Assembly (NCBI RefSeq): GCF_013409935.1
Contig: NZ_JACCCO010000002.1
Coordinates: 372,001-436,000, forward strand
DNA from: Streptosporangium sandarakinum
Lineage (GTDB): Bacteria > Actinomycetota > Actinomycetes > Streptosporangiales > Streptosporangiaceae
Direction of reading: 5' to 3'
Length of the DNA stretch: 64,000 bases
Within the stretch, counting starts at the first letter, position 1. Each line of letters starts with the position of its first letter. The translations under genes were made by a program, and so were the position numbers. Positions 26,886-35,730 of this stretch are shown here, in pieces. A model generated the notes under the pieces. It ran no database searches, was not told the origin of the DNA, and saw only the letters and a list, made by a program, of their open reading frames with translations.

Positions 26886-29800
26886 ATGGAAAGCCGATGT
26901 GAGCCGATCGCGGTCATCGGAATGGGGTGCCGTTTCGCATCCGGCATAGACACCCCCGACTCGCTGTGGCGTTTTCTCATCGAACGCGGTGACGCATCGG
27001 GAACGGCACCGGAAGGTCGCTGGTCCCCTTATCACCGCATAAGTCCGGAAAACTCCGCCGTACTGCGGGCGACCACTGCCCGCGGCTCCTTCATTCCCGA
27101 CATCGCGGGATTCGACGCGGATTTCTTTGGGATATCCCCACGCGAGGCCCGGCTGATGGACCCGCAGCAGCGGATGACACTTGAGGTCGCCTGGGAGGCC
27201 CTGGAACACGCGGGCATCCCGCCGCACTCCCTCACCGGCTCCGACACGGGCGTCTTCACCGGCGTCAGCGCCGACGACTACGGCCGGCGGCTGCTTTCCG
27301 ACCTGCCCCGGATCGAGGCGTGGACCGGCATCGGAGCCGCCCCGTGCGGGGTGGCCAACCGCGTCTCCCATGCCCTCGACCTGCGCGGCCCCAGCGTGGC
27401 CGTGGACACCGCCTGCTCGGCCTCGCTGGTGGCGATCCACCAGGCGTGCCAGAGCCTGCGGCTCGGCGAGATCCCGCTGGCGCTGGCCGGTGGCGTGATG
27501 CTGATGGCCGGCCCCGAGCTGAGCGTGGTGCTCGACGCCGCCGGCGCGATCTCCCCGGACGGGCGGTCGCGGGCCTTCGACGCCGCGGCGACGGGTTACG
27601 GGCGCGGCGAGGGTTGCGGCGTCGTCGTCCTCAAGCTCCTGCGCGACGCCGTCGCCGACCGCGACCGGGTGCTCGCGCTGATCACCGGGAGCGCGGTTCT
27701 GCAGGACGGCAGGACCCCGGGCATCATGGCCCCCAGCCGCGAGGCCCAGGAGCACCTGCTGCGCCGGGCGTACCGGGCGGCGGGCGTCGACCCGGCAGAC
27801 GTCGGCTACGTCGAGGCCCACGGCACCGGGACCCGCGTGGGCGATCCGGTGGAGGCCGGCGCCCTGGCGGCGGTGCTGGGCGCCGGACGCCCCGCCGGCC
27901 GCCCCTGCCTCATCGGCTCGCTCAAGCCCAACATCGGCCATCTGGAGGCGGCATCGGGCGTCGCGGGCCTGATCAAGGCCGTGCTGTGCCTGGGACACGG
28001 GCTCATCCCGCCGACGCCGACCACCGCCGGGCCCACCCCGGCGATCCCCTGGGAGAGCTCCGGCCTGCGGCTGGTCACCGAGACGACCGGGTGGCCGGGC
28101 ACCGGGCGCCCCCGGCGGGCGGGGGTCTCGGGCTTCGGGTACGGCGGCACGATCGCCCACCTCGTCCTCCAGGAGGCCCCGCCCGCCCCCGCCCCGGCCC
28201 CGGCGGACGATGCGGACGACGTGGACGACGTGGACGACGTGGACGACGCGGCGGTCCGGCCGTACCCGCTGTCCGGCGCCACCGACGAGGCCCTGCGGGC
28301 CAACGCCGCCCGGCTGGCCGACCGGCTGTCGGGGCGCGAGGACCCGCCGCTCGCCGCGGTGGTCTCCACCCTCGCCCGCCGCCGTACCCACCTGGCCCGC
28401 CGCGCCGTCGTCGTCGCGGCCGGACGGGCCGAGCTGGTCGAGCGGCTGCGCTCCCTGGCGGCGGGCGACCCGGCCGCCGTGACCGGCCACGCACCTCCGG
28501 AACCCGTACGGCCCGCCCCCGCGACCGGCCATGCCGCACCGGAGTCCGTACGGCCCGGTCCGCACGCGGACGCCGGGCCGGTACGGCGCGACCCGGTGTG
28601 GGTGTTCTCCGGGCACGGGGCGCAGTGGGCGGGCATGGGCGCGGACCTGCTCGCCGACGAGCCGGCGTTCGCCGCCACGCTGGACCGCCTGGAGCCGGTG
28701 TACCGCGAGGAACTCGGCCTCTCCCCCGCCGACGCGTTGCGCGCCGCCGACCTGGGCGGGACGGACCGGGTCCAGGCGCTGACCTACGCGCTGCAGACCG
28801 GGCTGGCCGCCGTCTGGCGGTCGTACGGCGTGCGGCCCGGCGCCGTCATCGGGCACTCCGTCGGCGAGATCGCGGCCGCGGTGGCCGCCGGGGTCCTGAC
28901 CGAGTCCGACGGCGCGCGCCTGGCCTGCCGCCGCTCCCGGCTGTTGCGCCGGGTCGCGGGGGCCGGGGCGATGGTGATGGTCGGCCTGTCCCCCGAGGAG
29001 ACGGCCGCCCTGCTCGCCGGGGACGGAGCCGGCGACGAAGCCAGGGACGGGGACGGGGACGGGGACGGAGACGGAGACGGAGACGGAGACAGGGCCGGGG
29101 ACGGGGAGCTGTGCGCGGCGGTGTGGGCCTCGCCGTACTCCACCGTCGTGGCCGGTGACCGGGAGGCGGTGGAGCGGGCGGTCCGCCGCTGGCGCGCCCG
29201 GGGGATCGCCGTCCGCGAGGTCGCCTCCGACGTGGCCTTCCACAGCCGCCACATGGACCCCCTGCGCGCCGACCTCGCCGCCGCGGTCAAGGACCTCCCG
29301 GCGGGCCCGGCCCGGGTCCCCCTCTACACGACCGCCCTGGCCGATCCGCGGGACCCGGCCGAGCGCGACGCGGCGTACTGGGCGCGTAACCTCCGCGAAC
29401 CCGTCCGCTTCGCCGCGGCGGTGGGCGCCGCCGCGGAGGACGGCCACCGGGCCTTTCTGGAGGTCTCGGCGCACCCGGTCGTGAGCCACTCGATCGGGGA
29501 GGTCCTCGACGCCGCCGGGGTGACGGGCGCCGTCGTCACGCACAGCCTGCGGCGCGACCGGCCCGGACGGCGCGCGCTCCTCGGCGGCCTGGCCGTCCTG
29601 CACGGCGGTGGCGTGCCCGTCGACTGGCGGGCCCTCTGCCCCGGCGACGACCTGGTGGACCTGCCGAGATACGCCTGGCGGCACCGGACGCACTGGGTGG
29701 GCGACCCGCCCGCGGCGGCCGGTGGCCCCGGCCATGACCCGGACCGTCACACGCTGCTGGGCGGCCGGGAGACGGTGCACGGCACCTCCCCGGCGTACCT

Positions 29801-32800
29801 GTGGCGCACCCGGCTCCGGCACGGCAACCGCCCCTACCCCGGGGAGCACCCCGTGCGGGGGACCGAGGTGGTGCCGGCGGCCGTGCTGTTGAACACGCTG
29901 TTCACCGCGGCCGGAGAGGTCTTCGGGGGGACGCCGGCGCTGGCCGGGGTGTCGCTGCGGGTGCCCCTGTCCCCCGCCGTTCCCCGGGAGGTCCAGGTGG
30001 TCTGCCAGGACAGGACGCTGCGGCTGTCCTCCCGGCTGCTCCGCGACCCCGCCGCGTCGCCCCCCGGCACGGACGGGCTCCGTCCCGGTACGAACGGGTT
30101 CCCGCCTGGCGTGGGCGGTTCCCGCTTCGGCGCGGACGGGCCGGGCGGACGAGGGGAGGCGGCCGACGAGTGGCTCACCCACACGACGGCGGTCGTCGTC
30201 CCCCCGGGCGACGAGATCCCCGAGCCATCGTCCCCACCCGGCCGCCGGGAGGCGGGCCCCGGAGACGGCGGGCGTCCCGGGCATCCGCGCGTCGCGGCCT
30301 CCGGCGGTCTTACCGATGTCGCCGCCCGCGAGCGATCGGCGCCGGCCGCCGCTCCCGCGCCGGAAGGGCCGGCCGAGACCGGGGAGCCGCTCGACCCGGG
30401 TTTCGTGGTCGACCGGCTCGCCTCGGTCGGGGTGGCGTCGATGGGCCTCCCCTGGCGGATCGAGGAGTTGCGCCGGACCGGCGGCACGCTCACCGCGACG
30501 GTCACCGTCGCTCCCGAGGAGCCGCGGCGGACCGGTGACGCGCTCACCACGACGCTCGCCACCGCTCCTGAGGAGCCGCGGCGGACCGGTGACGCGCTCA
30601 CCGCGGCGGTCGCCGCCCCTCCCGGAGCGACCCCGTACTCCCCCACCTGGGCCGGTGTCCTGGACGCCGCCTTCTCCGTCGCCTCGGTGGCCCTTCCCGG
30701 TCCGGCGCGCCTGCGGATGCCGGCCCACGTGGGCCACGCGGTCCTGACCGGTGAGCCGCCGTCCCGCGCGGTGATCGAGGTACGGCCGGCCGGCGCGGAT
30801 CTCGCGCCCGGTCACGGCGTCGACGCCGCGCCCGCCGCCGATCCCGGCGCCGCGGCCGTCATCGGCGCGGTCACCAGTGCCGTCGTCGACGTCGGGATCA
30901 TCGACGAGCGGGGCGTCCCCGTCGCCCGGCTGCTCGGGCTGCGGTTCGGCGAGCCGGACGCCGGCCCGTACCCCGGTCCCCACGGCGACGCGGAGGACGC
31001 GGGCGGCGCGGGCGACCCGGCGGGCCTCGTCCACGAGGTGGCCTGGCTTCCCCTGGAGGTCACCGACCGGGGACTGCCGCGCACCGTGCTCCTGGCCGGC
31101 GCCGATCCCGCCCTCCGCGAGGCGCTGGACGCCTGCCTGTCCGGCGCCGGGTCGTCCCTGGAGGTCGCCGCCGATCCGGACGACCTCGTACGGCGGGCCG
31201 GGCGGCTCTCCGCCGCCGACGCGGTGGTCCTCGCGCCGTCCCTGTCACCGTCCGCGTCGCCGTACGGCCTCGATCCGGCCGCGTGGTCGTACGGTTCCGG
31301 TCCGGTCGCGTCGCCGTACGGTCCCGGCCGGTCCGCGTCGTGCGGTCTCGATCCGGCCGAGGCGGCGGCGCGCCACGCGCTGCTCCTCACCGGGACGGCG
31401 CGGCTGCTGGCCGCGACGGTGCCCGTCGGGGGCCCGCGCCTGTGGTGCGTCACCCGCGGCGCGCGCGAGGCGCGGGACGAGGCGGCGCTGGCGCAGACGT
31501 CCCTGTGGGGCCTGGGCAGAGTGATCGCGGGCGAGCACCCCGACCTGTGGGGCGGCCTCGCCGACCTGCCCGCGGAGCCCGGAAGGAACGACGTCGCGAC
31601 CCTCGCCCGGCTGCTGGGCGGCCGGTGGGACGAGGACGTCATCGGCGTCGACCGCGGTACGGCCACCACCACGCGGCTCGTCCCCGCCGCCCCGGCCGGC
31701 GCGGCCTCCGGCGTCCGGTGCCGGGCTGACGGCACCTACGTCGTCACCGGCGGGACGGGGGCGCTCGGGCTGCGGGTGGCCCGGCGGCTGGCCGAGCGGG
31801 GCGCCCGGCGGCTGGTGCTCGTCGGCCGCGCCCCCCTGCCGCCGCGCGGGCGGTGGGACGGCGACGGCCACCCCGCCGTCGCGGTGATCCGCTCGCTGGA
31901 GGCGACGGGGGTGACGATCCGGACGATCGCCGCCGACGTCGCCGACCACGACTGGATGGCCGACCTCCTCGCGCCCGACGCGCTCGGCATGCCCGCCGTA
32001 CGGGGGGTCGTGCACGCCGCCGGGGTCGTCGACGACCGGCTGCTGCGCGACCTCGACGGCCCGGCGATCCGGGCGGCCATGCGGCCGAAGGTCGCCGGGG
32101 CGCTGACCCTGCACGACCTCTACCCGCCCGGCAGCCTGGACTTCCTGGTGCTGTTCTCCTCCGCCGGACAGCTGCTGCGGCTGCCGGGGCAGGGCGCGTA
32201 CGCGGCGGCGAACGCCTTCCTCGACGGCCTCGCCCGGCACCGGCGGTGCCGGGGCGCCCGCGACACCGTCTCCGTGGCGTGGACGAGCTGGCACGGGCTC
32301 GGCATGTCCGTGTCGTCCGCGGTCACCGACGCCGAGCTGCGCGTCCGGGGGACCGCGGGCATCACGGCCGGGGAGGCGCTGCGGGCGTGGGACCACGCCG
32401 GCCCGCGCGCGGCGGGCAACCTGGCGGTGCTGCGCGTCCTGCCCGGCGGGGCACGCGCCGGCCGTCCCCGCGTCCTGGCGGCGATCCCCGACGCCACCGC
32501 GTCCGACGCGACCGGCCCCGCGGGCGCGGCGGCGAACGGTTCCGGAGCCGGAACCGGAGCCGAGCTCTCCTGGAGGGACCTCGATGGTCCCGAACTGCGC
32601 GCGTTCCTGCTGGCGGAGACGGACCGGGCCGCCGCCGAGACCCTGCGCGCCGAGCCCGGCGCGCTGGACCCGCACCGGCCGCTCGCCGAGCTGGGCGTCG
32701 ACTCCCTCCTGGCGACGCTGCTGCGGTCCAGGCTCCAGGAGCGGCTGGGGCTCACCCTGCCCGCCACGCTGCTGTGGAACCGGCCCGCGATCTCCGACAT

Positions 32801-32861
32801 CGCCGACTACCTGGCCGAACTGCGCGCGGCCGACTCTTCCCTCCCTAGGAGCGCAACATGA
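26886..32861 (+). CDS. Iterative type I polyketide synthase, 6-methylsalicylate-synthase-like (KS-AT-TH/DH-KR-ACP)
   Basis: A protein of 1991 residues, longer than typical 6-MSA synthases (about 1700-1800). The start is ATG 26886 (MESRCEPIAVIGMG) after GGAG. Domains in order are: KS with C177 in VDTACSASL and the histidines in EAHGTG and KPNIGHLE; AT with S658 in GHSVG and VAFHS, suggesting malonyl-CoA; a thioester-hydrolase/dehydratase-type domain with H988 in HPVRGTEVVPAA; KR with TGGTGALG and Y1772; and ACP with S1940 in LGVDSLL. There is no ER or terminal thioesterase, matching the iterative synthases NcsB, ChlB1 and AziB. Extra length comes from repeat-rich linkers. It should make a small aromatic acid. 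Confidence 0.93.
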   Translation: MESRCEPIAVIGMGCRFASGIDTPDSLWRFLIERGDASGTAPEGRWSPYHRISPENSAVLRATTARGSFIPDIAGFDADFFGISPREARLMDPQQRMTLEVAWEALEHAGIPPHSLTGSDTGVFTGVSADDYGRRLLSDLPRIEAWTGIGAAPCGVANRVSHALDLRGPSVAVDTACSASLVAIHQACQSLRLGEIPLALAGGVMLMAGPELSVVLDAAGAISPDGRSRAFDAAATGYGRGEGCGVVVLKLLRDAVADRDRVLALITGSAVLQDGRTPGIMAPSREAQEHLLRRAYRAAGVDPADVGYVEAHGTGTRVGDPVEAGALAAVLGAGRPAGRPCLIGSLKPNIGHLEAASGVAGLIKAVLCLGHGLIPPTPTTAGPTPAIPWESSGLRLVTETTGWPGTGRPRRAGVSGFGYGGTIAHLVLQEAPPAPAPAPADDADDVDDVDDVDDAAVRPYPLSGATDEALRANAARLADRLSGREDPPLAAVVSTLARRRTHLARRAVVVAAGRAELVERLRSLAAGDPAAVTGHAPPEPVRPAPATGHAAPESVRPGPHADAGPVRRDPVWVFSGHGAQWAGMGADLLADEPAFAATLDRLEPVYREELGLSPADALRAADLGGTDRVQALTYALQTGLAAVWRSYGVRPGAVIGHSVGEIAAAVAAGVLTESDGARLACRRSRLLRRVAGAGAMVMVGLSPEETAALLAGDGAGDEARDGDGDGDGDGDGDGDRAGDGELCAAVWASPYSTVVAGDREAVERAVRRWRARGIAVREVASDVAFHSRHMDPLRADLAAAVKDLPAGPARVPLYTTALADPRDPAERDAAYWARNLREPVRFAAAVGAAAEDGHRAFLEVSAHPVVSHSIGEVLDAAGVTGAVVTHSLRRDRPGRRALLGGLAVLHGGGVPVDWRALCPGDDLVDLPRYAWRHRTHWVGDPPAAAGGPGHDPDRHTLLGGRETVHGTSPAYLWRTRLRHGNRPYPGEHPVRGTEVVPAAVLLNTLFTAAGEVFGGTPALAGVSLRVPLSPAVPREVQVVCQDRTLRLSSRLLRDPAASPPGTDGLRPGTNGFPPGVGGSRFGADGPGGRGEAADEWLTHTTAVVVPPGDEIPEPSSPPGRREAGPGDGGRPGHPRVAASGGLTDVAARERSAPAAAPAPEGPAETGEPLDPGFVVDRLASVGVASMGLPWRIEELRRTGGTLTATVTVAPEEPRRTGDALTTTLATAPEEPRRTGDALTAAVAAPPGATPYSPTWAGVLDAAFSVASVALPGPARLRMPAHVGHAVLTGEPPSRAVIEVRPAGADLAPGHGVDAAPAADPGAAAVIGAVTSAVVDVGIIDERGVPVARLLGLRFGEPDAGPYPGPHGDAEDAGGAGDPAGLVHEVAWLPLEVTDRGLPRTVLLAGADPALREALDACLSGAGSSLEVAADPDDLVRRAGRLSAADAVVLAPSLSPSASPYGLDPAAWSYGSGPVASPYGPGRSASCGLDPAEAAARHALLLTGTARLLAATVPVGGPRLWCVTRGAREARDEAALAQTSLWGLGRVIAGEHPDLWGGLADLPAEPGRNDVATLARLLGGRWDEDVIGVDRGTATTTRLVPAAPAGAASGVRCRADGTYVVTGGTGALGLRVARRLAERGARRLVLVGRAPLPPRGRWDGDGHPAVAVIRSLEATGVTIRTIAADVADHDWMADLLAPDALGMPAVRGVVHAAGVVDDRLLRDLDGPAIRAAMRPKVAGALTLHDLYPPGSLDFLVLFSSAGQLLRLPGQGAYAAANAFLDGLARHRRCRGARDTVSVAWTSWHGLGMSVSSAVTDAELRVRGTAGITAGEALRAWDHAGPRAAGNLAVLRVLPGGARAGRPRVLAAIPDATASDATGPAGAAANGSGAGTGAELSWRDLDGPELRAFLLAETDRAAAETLRAEPGALDPHRPLAELGVDSLLATLLRSRLQERLGLTLPATLLWNRPAISDIADYLAELRAADSSLPRSAT
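28215..28250 (+). repeat. 9-bp tandem repeat in the PKS KS-AT linker
   Basis: GACGACGTG is repeated three times plus a variant copy, encoding Asp-Asp-Val repeats in the linker after the KS domain. It is in frame and lies in a flexible spacer. Confidence 0.85.
29045..29091 (+). repeat. 6-bp tandem repeat (Asp-Gly) inside the PKS AT domain
   Basis: About eight in-frame copies of GACGGG/GACGGA encode a run of Asp-Gly dipeptides between GLSPEETAALLAG and LCAAVWASPYSTVVAGD of the acyltransferase domain. The insert sits at a surface loop position, so the fold can probably tolerate it. Confidence 0.85.
30516..30605 (+). repeat. 54-bp tandem repeat in the PKS TH/DH domain
   Basis: An 18-residue unit (EEPRRTGDALTTTLATAP) is present about one and a half times at a period of 54 bases, with a third, more diverged copy just upstream. 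It inserts into the C-terminal half of the thioester-hydrolase/dehydratase-type domain without breaking the frame. Confidence 0.75.
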
Positions 32862-34252
32862 TCACCGGACCCGATGTCCGCCTCTTCGCGGACGACCCGA
32901 TGGAGTTCTTCGGCGGCTCGCGCCACGCCATGCACACCATGCCCCCGCACGACCTCGCCGCCCTCCAGCTCGCGGCGCTGCGGCTGCGCTTCGCCGAGCT
33001 GCGCGACCGGCTGCCGGTGCTCCGCGCGATGGCCGACGAGCAGGGCATCGACGGGATCACCCGGCTCGACGACGCGGCCCCGCTGCTGTTCCCGCACACG
33101 ATCTACAAGTCGTATCCGGCGTCGCTGCTGCTGGAGGGCAGGTTCGACCGGCTGACGACCTGGCTGTCGCGGCTCGTCACCGTCGACCTGTCCGGCCTCG
33201 ACGTCTCCGGGTGCGACTCCATCGACGGGTGGCTCGACCTGCTGGACGGCCGGACCGAGCTGCGCCTGGCCCATTCCTCCGGCACCTCGGGCACGATGTC
33301 GTTCATCCCGCACACGCGCGAGCAGTACACCAGGCTCTACGACATCGTGCGACTGGAGGTCCTCCCCGGCCCGGAGCGGAGCGGGGAGCGGCTCGACGTC
33401 GTCTGGCCCGGGTTCCGCACCGGCCGCAGCGGCATCGACCGGCACGCCGCCGCCATGGCGGAGCGGATCGCGGGCTCGCCGGACCGGTTCCACAGCGCCC
33501 ATCCGGGGCCGCTCAGCGCCGACGTGATGTTCCTCGCCGCCCGGCTGCGGGCCGCGGCCGCCCGGGGCGAGGCCGGCCGCATGGAGATCCCGGCGACGCT
33601 CCGGGAGCGCCGCGCGGAGTTCGAGGAGGCGCAGCGGGCCGCCGCGGCCGGGATGGGCCGGTACGTCGAGGAGCTGGCCGAGCGCCTCGCCGGGCGGCGG
33701 GTCGTCTCGCTCAGCCTCTGGGCCACCTACCACGAGATGGCCACGGCCGGTCTCGCCCGCGGCATCGAGGGCGTCTTCGCCCCGGACTCGGTGATCTTCC
33801 CGGGCGGCGGCGCGAAGGGCACGGCCCTGCCCGCCGACTGGGCGAGGGGCGTCGAGCGGTTCGCCGGGGTGCCGGCCCTGCGGTACTGCTACGCGATGGC
33901 GGAGGTCATCGCGCTCAACCTGATCTGCCCGCGCGGCCGCTACCACATCGAGCCGTGGGTGGTCCTGTACGTCCTGGACCCCGACACCGGGGCCCCGCTG
34001 CCCCGCGAGGGGACGCGGACCGGCCGGGCCGCGTTCTTCGACCTGCTGGCCGACGTCTGCTGGGGCGGTTTCGTCTCCGGCGACGAGGTCACCGTCGACT
34101 GGTCGCCGTGCGGCTGCGGGCGCACCACCCCCCACCTGGCCACGGACATCGGCCGCTACAGCGACCGGCGGGGAGACGACAAGATCACCTGTGCGGCGAC
34201 CCCGGAGGCGCTCAACGACGCGCTGGACTTCCTCAACGGGGCGCTGCTCTGA
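32858..34252 (+). CDS. Acyl-activating (adenylate-forming) enzyme, PaaK/LuxE-like
   Basis: A protein of 464 residues. The Ser/Gly/Thr-rich AMP-binding loop SSGTSGTMSF is at about 139-148. The later FPGGGAKG and the Cys-rich CGCGRTTPHL block resemble phenylacetate-CoA ligase and acyl-protein synthetase (LuxE) relatives. Such enzymes adenylate a carboxylic acid and pass the acyl group to CoA or to a protein cysteine. The ATG lies inside the PKS stop codon (ATGA) with AGGAG before it, and the next gene encodes a LuxC-like reductase. I infer that it activates the PKS product for reduction. Substrate not proven. Confidence 0.82.
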   Translation: MITGPDVRLFADDPMEFFGGSRHAMHTMPPHDLAALQLAALRLRFAELRDRLPVLRAMADEQGIDGITRLDDAAPLLFPHTIYKSYPASLLLEGRFDRLTTWLSRLVTVDLSGLDVSGCDSIDGWLDLLDGRTELRLAHSSGTSGTMSFIPHTREQYTRLYDIVRLEVLPGPERSGERLDVVWPGFRTGRSGIDRHAAAMAERIAGSPDRFHSAHPGPLSADVMFLAARLRAAAARGEAGRMEIPATLRERRAEFEEAQRAAAAGMGRYVEELAERLAGRRVVSLSLWATYHEMATAGLARGIEGVFAPDSVIFPGGGAKGTALPADWARGVERFAGVPALRYCYAMAEVIALNLICPRGRYHIEPWVVLYVLDPDTGAPLPREGTRTGRAAFFDLLADVCWGGFVSGDEVTVDWSPCGCGRTTPHLATDIGRYSDRRGDDKITCAATPEALNDALDFLNGALL

Positions 34253-35730
34253 TGGGCGCGCCGACGATCCCGGCGTTCGTCCGGGGCGAGACGGTCTGGG
34301 ACGACCCCGTCGCCTTCGGCGGGACCGGCGAGGCGTGCGCGTTCCGCGCGCCCGACCCGGTGGCCCTGCTGGACCGGCTGCCGCTGACCGACCCGCTGCG
34401 CATGCGCGACCTGGCCGAGGTCACCACCTCCGACGTCGTGGACTACCTCGCCGAGCTGGGGCCGCGGCTCCGCCTCTCGGTGAACGGCTTCCTGCGGGAG
34501 GCGCTGGAGCACTCGACGGCGTGGTCCGACATGACGCCGCCTGTCCTGGCGGCCTGCTACGAGCAGCTCCCGTCGCTGTTCACGCCCGAGGCCGTCCGCG
34601 CGGTCGCCGAGGGGACGGTGGGCTCCCGGTTCCTGGACGGCTGGCAGGAGGTGGCCTCGCCCGGCGGCGGGACCGCGGCGGTGCGGGCCGTCGGGGCCCG
34701 CGCCGTGCACATCATCGCGGGCAACAACCCGATCATCGCGGCCATCACGATCATCCGGAACGCCCTCGTGCGCGGCGACGCCGTGATCAAGACCCCGGCC
34801 AACGATCCGCTCACCGCGGTGGCCGTCGCCCGGACGATGGCGGAGACGGCGCCCGGCCATCCGCTCACCCGGCACCTGGCCGTCGCCTACTGGAAGGGCG
34901 GCGGCGCCGCCGTCGAGGACCGCCTCTACCAGCCCGGCAACATCGACAAGATCGTGGCGTGGGGCGGGCTCGCGTCCGTCCGGCACGTCACCCGCTACAT
35001 CCAGCCGGGCGTGGAGCTGGTCACCCTCGACCCGAAGCTCAGCGCCACGATCGTCGGCGCGGAGGCGTTCGCCGACGAGGCGAGCATGGCCGAGACGGCC
35101 CGGCTGGCCGCCGTGGACGTCGGCGCGCTGAACCAGCTCGGCTGCTTCAACGCCCGCGTCGTCCACGTCGTCACCGGCCTCGACGCCGCGGGCCTGGAGC
35201 GCGCCGAGCGCTGGGGGGAGCTGCTCCACCGGGAGATCCTGCGGCTGCCCGCCGCAGTGAGCACCCCGGCCCGGTGGTTCGACCCGGAGCTGCGGGCGTC
35301 GTTGCGGGCGTTGCGGACCAGCCCCGACTGGTACCGCGTCATCGGCGGCCACGACGACGAGGGGGCGGTGGTCGTCTCCCGGGTGGCCGAGCCGGTCGAC
35401 TTCCACACCGCCCTGTCGGGCCGGGTGGCCAACGTCGTGCCGGTGGCCTCGCCGCGGGACGCGCTGAAGGCCATGAACGCCTACACCCAGACGGTCGGCG
35501 TCTACCCCGAGTCGCTCAAGCGGCGGCTGCGCGACCTCCTCCCCCTGTACGGCGTGCAGCGCCTGGTCTCGCTCGGCTACGCCACCCGCTTCCGGCCGGA
35601 CGTGCCCCAGGACGCCATGGAGCCGGTCCGCCGCATGGTCAAGTGGATCGTCGACGAGAGCTGCTCCCCCGGCGACGTCCACCCCCTCGGTCACCTGGAC
35701 CGGCGGGCGGAACCCTGGGGGCGGTCATGA
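34252..35730 (+). CDS. LuxC-like acyl-CoA/acyl-protein reductase
   Basis: A protein of 492 residues with the aldehyde-dehydrogenase-like LuxC architecture. Visible motifs are HIIAGNNPIIAAITIIRNAL with VIKTPANDPLTA (nucleotide-binding region), ELVTLDPKLSATIVG, and catalytic C298 in ALNQLGCFNARVV, near LuxC Cys286. LuxC reduces an activated acyl group to an aldehyde with NADPH. The ATG shares one base with the upstream stop (TGATG). No luxA, luxB or luxD genes are present, so light emission is not implied. Pairing with a PKS suggests an aromatic aldehyde as intermediate. Confidence 0.88.
   Translation: MGAPTIPAFVRGETVWDDPVAFGGTGEACAFRAPDPVALLDRLPLTDPLRMRDLAEVTTSDVVDYLAELGPRLRLSVNGFLREALEHSTAWSDMTPPVLAACYEQLPSLFTPEAVRAVAEGTVGSRFLDGWQEVASPGGGTAAVRAVGARAVHIIAGNNPIIAAITIIRNALVRGDAVIKTPANDPLTAVAVARTMAETAPGHPLTRHLAVAYWKGGGAAVEDRLYQPGNIDKIVAWGGLASVRHVTRYIQPGVELVTLDPKLSATIVGAEAFADEASMAETARLAAVDVGALNQLGCFNARVVHVVTGLDAAGLERAERWGELLHREILRLPAAVSTPARWFDPELRASLRALRTSPDWYRVIGGHDDEGAVVVSRVAEPVDFHTALSGRVANVVPVASPRDALKAMNAYTQTVGVYPESLKRRLRDLLPLYGVQRLVSLGYATRFRPDVPQDAMEPVRRMVKWIVDESCSPGDVHPLGHLDRRAEPWGRS

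Noticed and set aside
26418-31034. A 1538-codon open frame on the minus strand across the PKS
   Set aside because: It is an antisense shadow. The plus-strand PKS has all catalytic motifs in order, and the minus frame is low-complexity Arg/Gly/Pro.
34252-35730. A bioluminescence (lux) operon
   Set aside because: Only LuxC-like and LuxE-like genes are present. There is no luxA, luxB or luxD, and the neighbours are a PKS and a P450.
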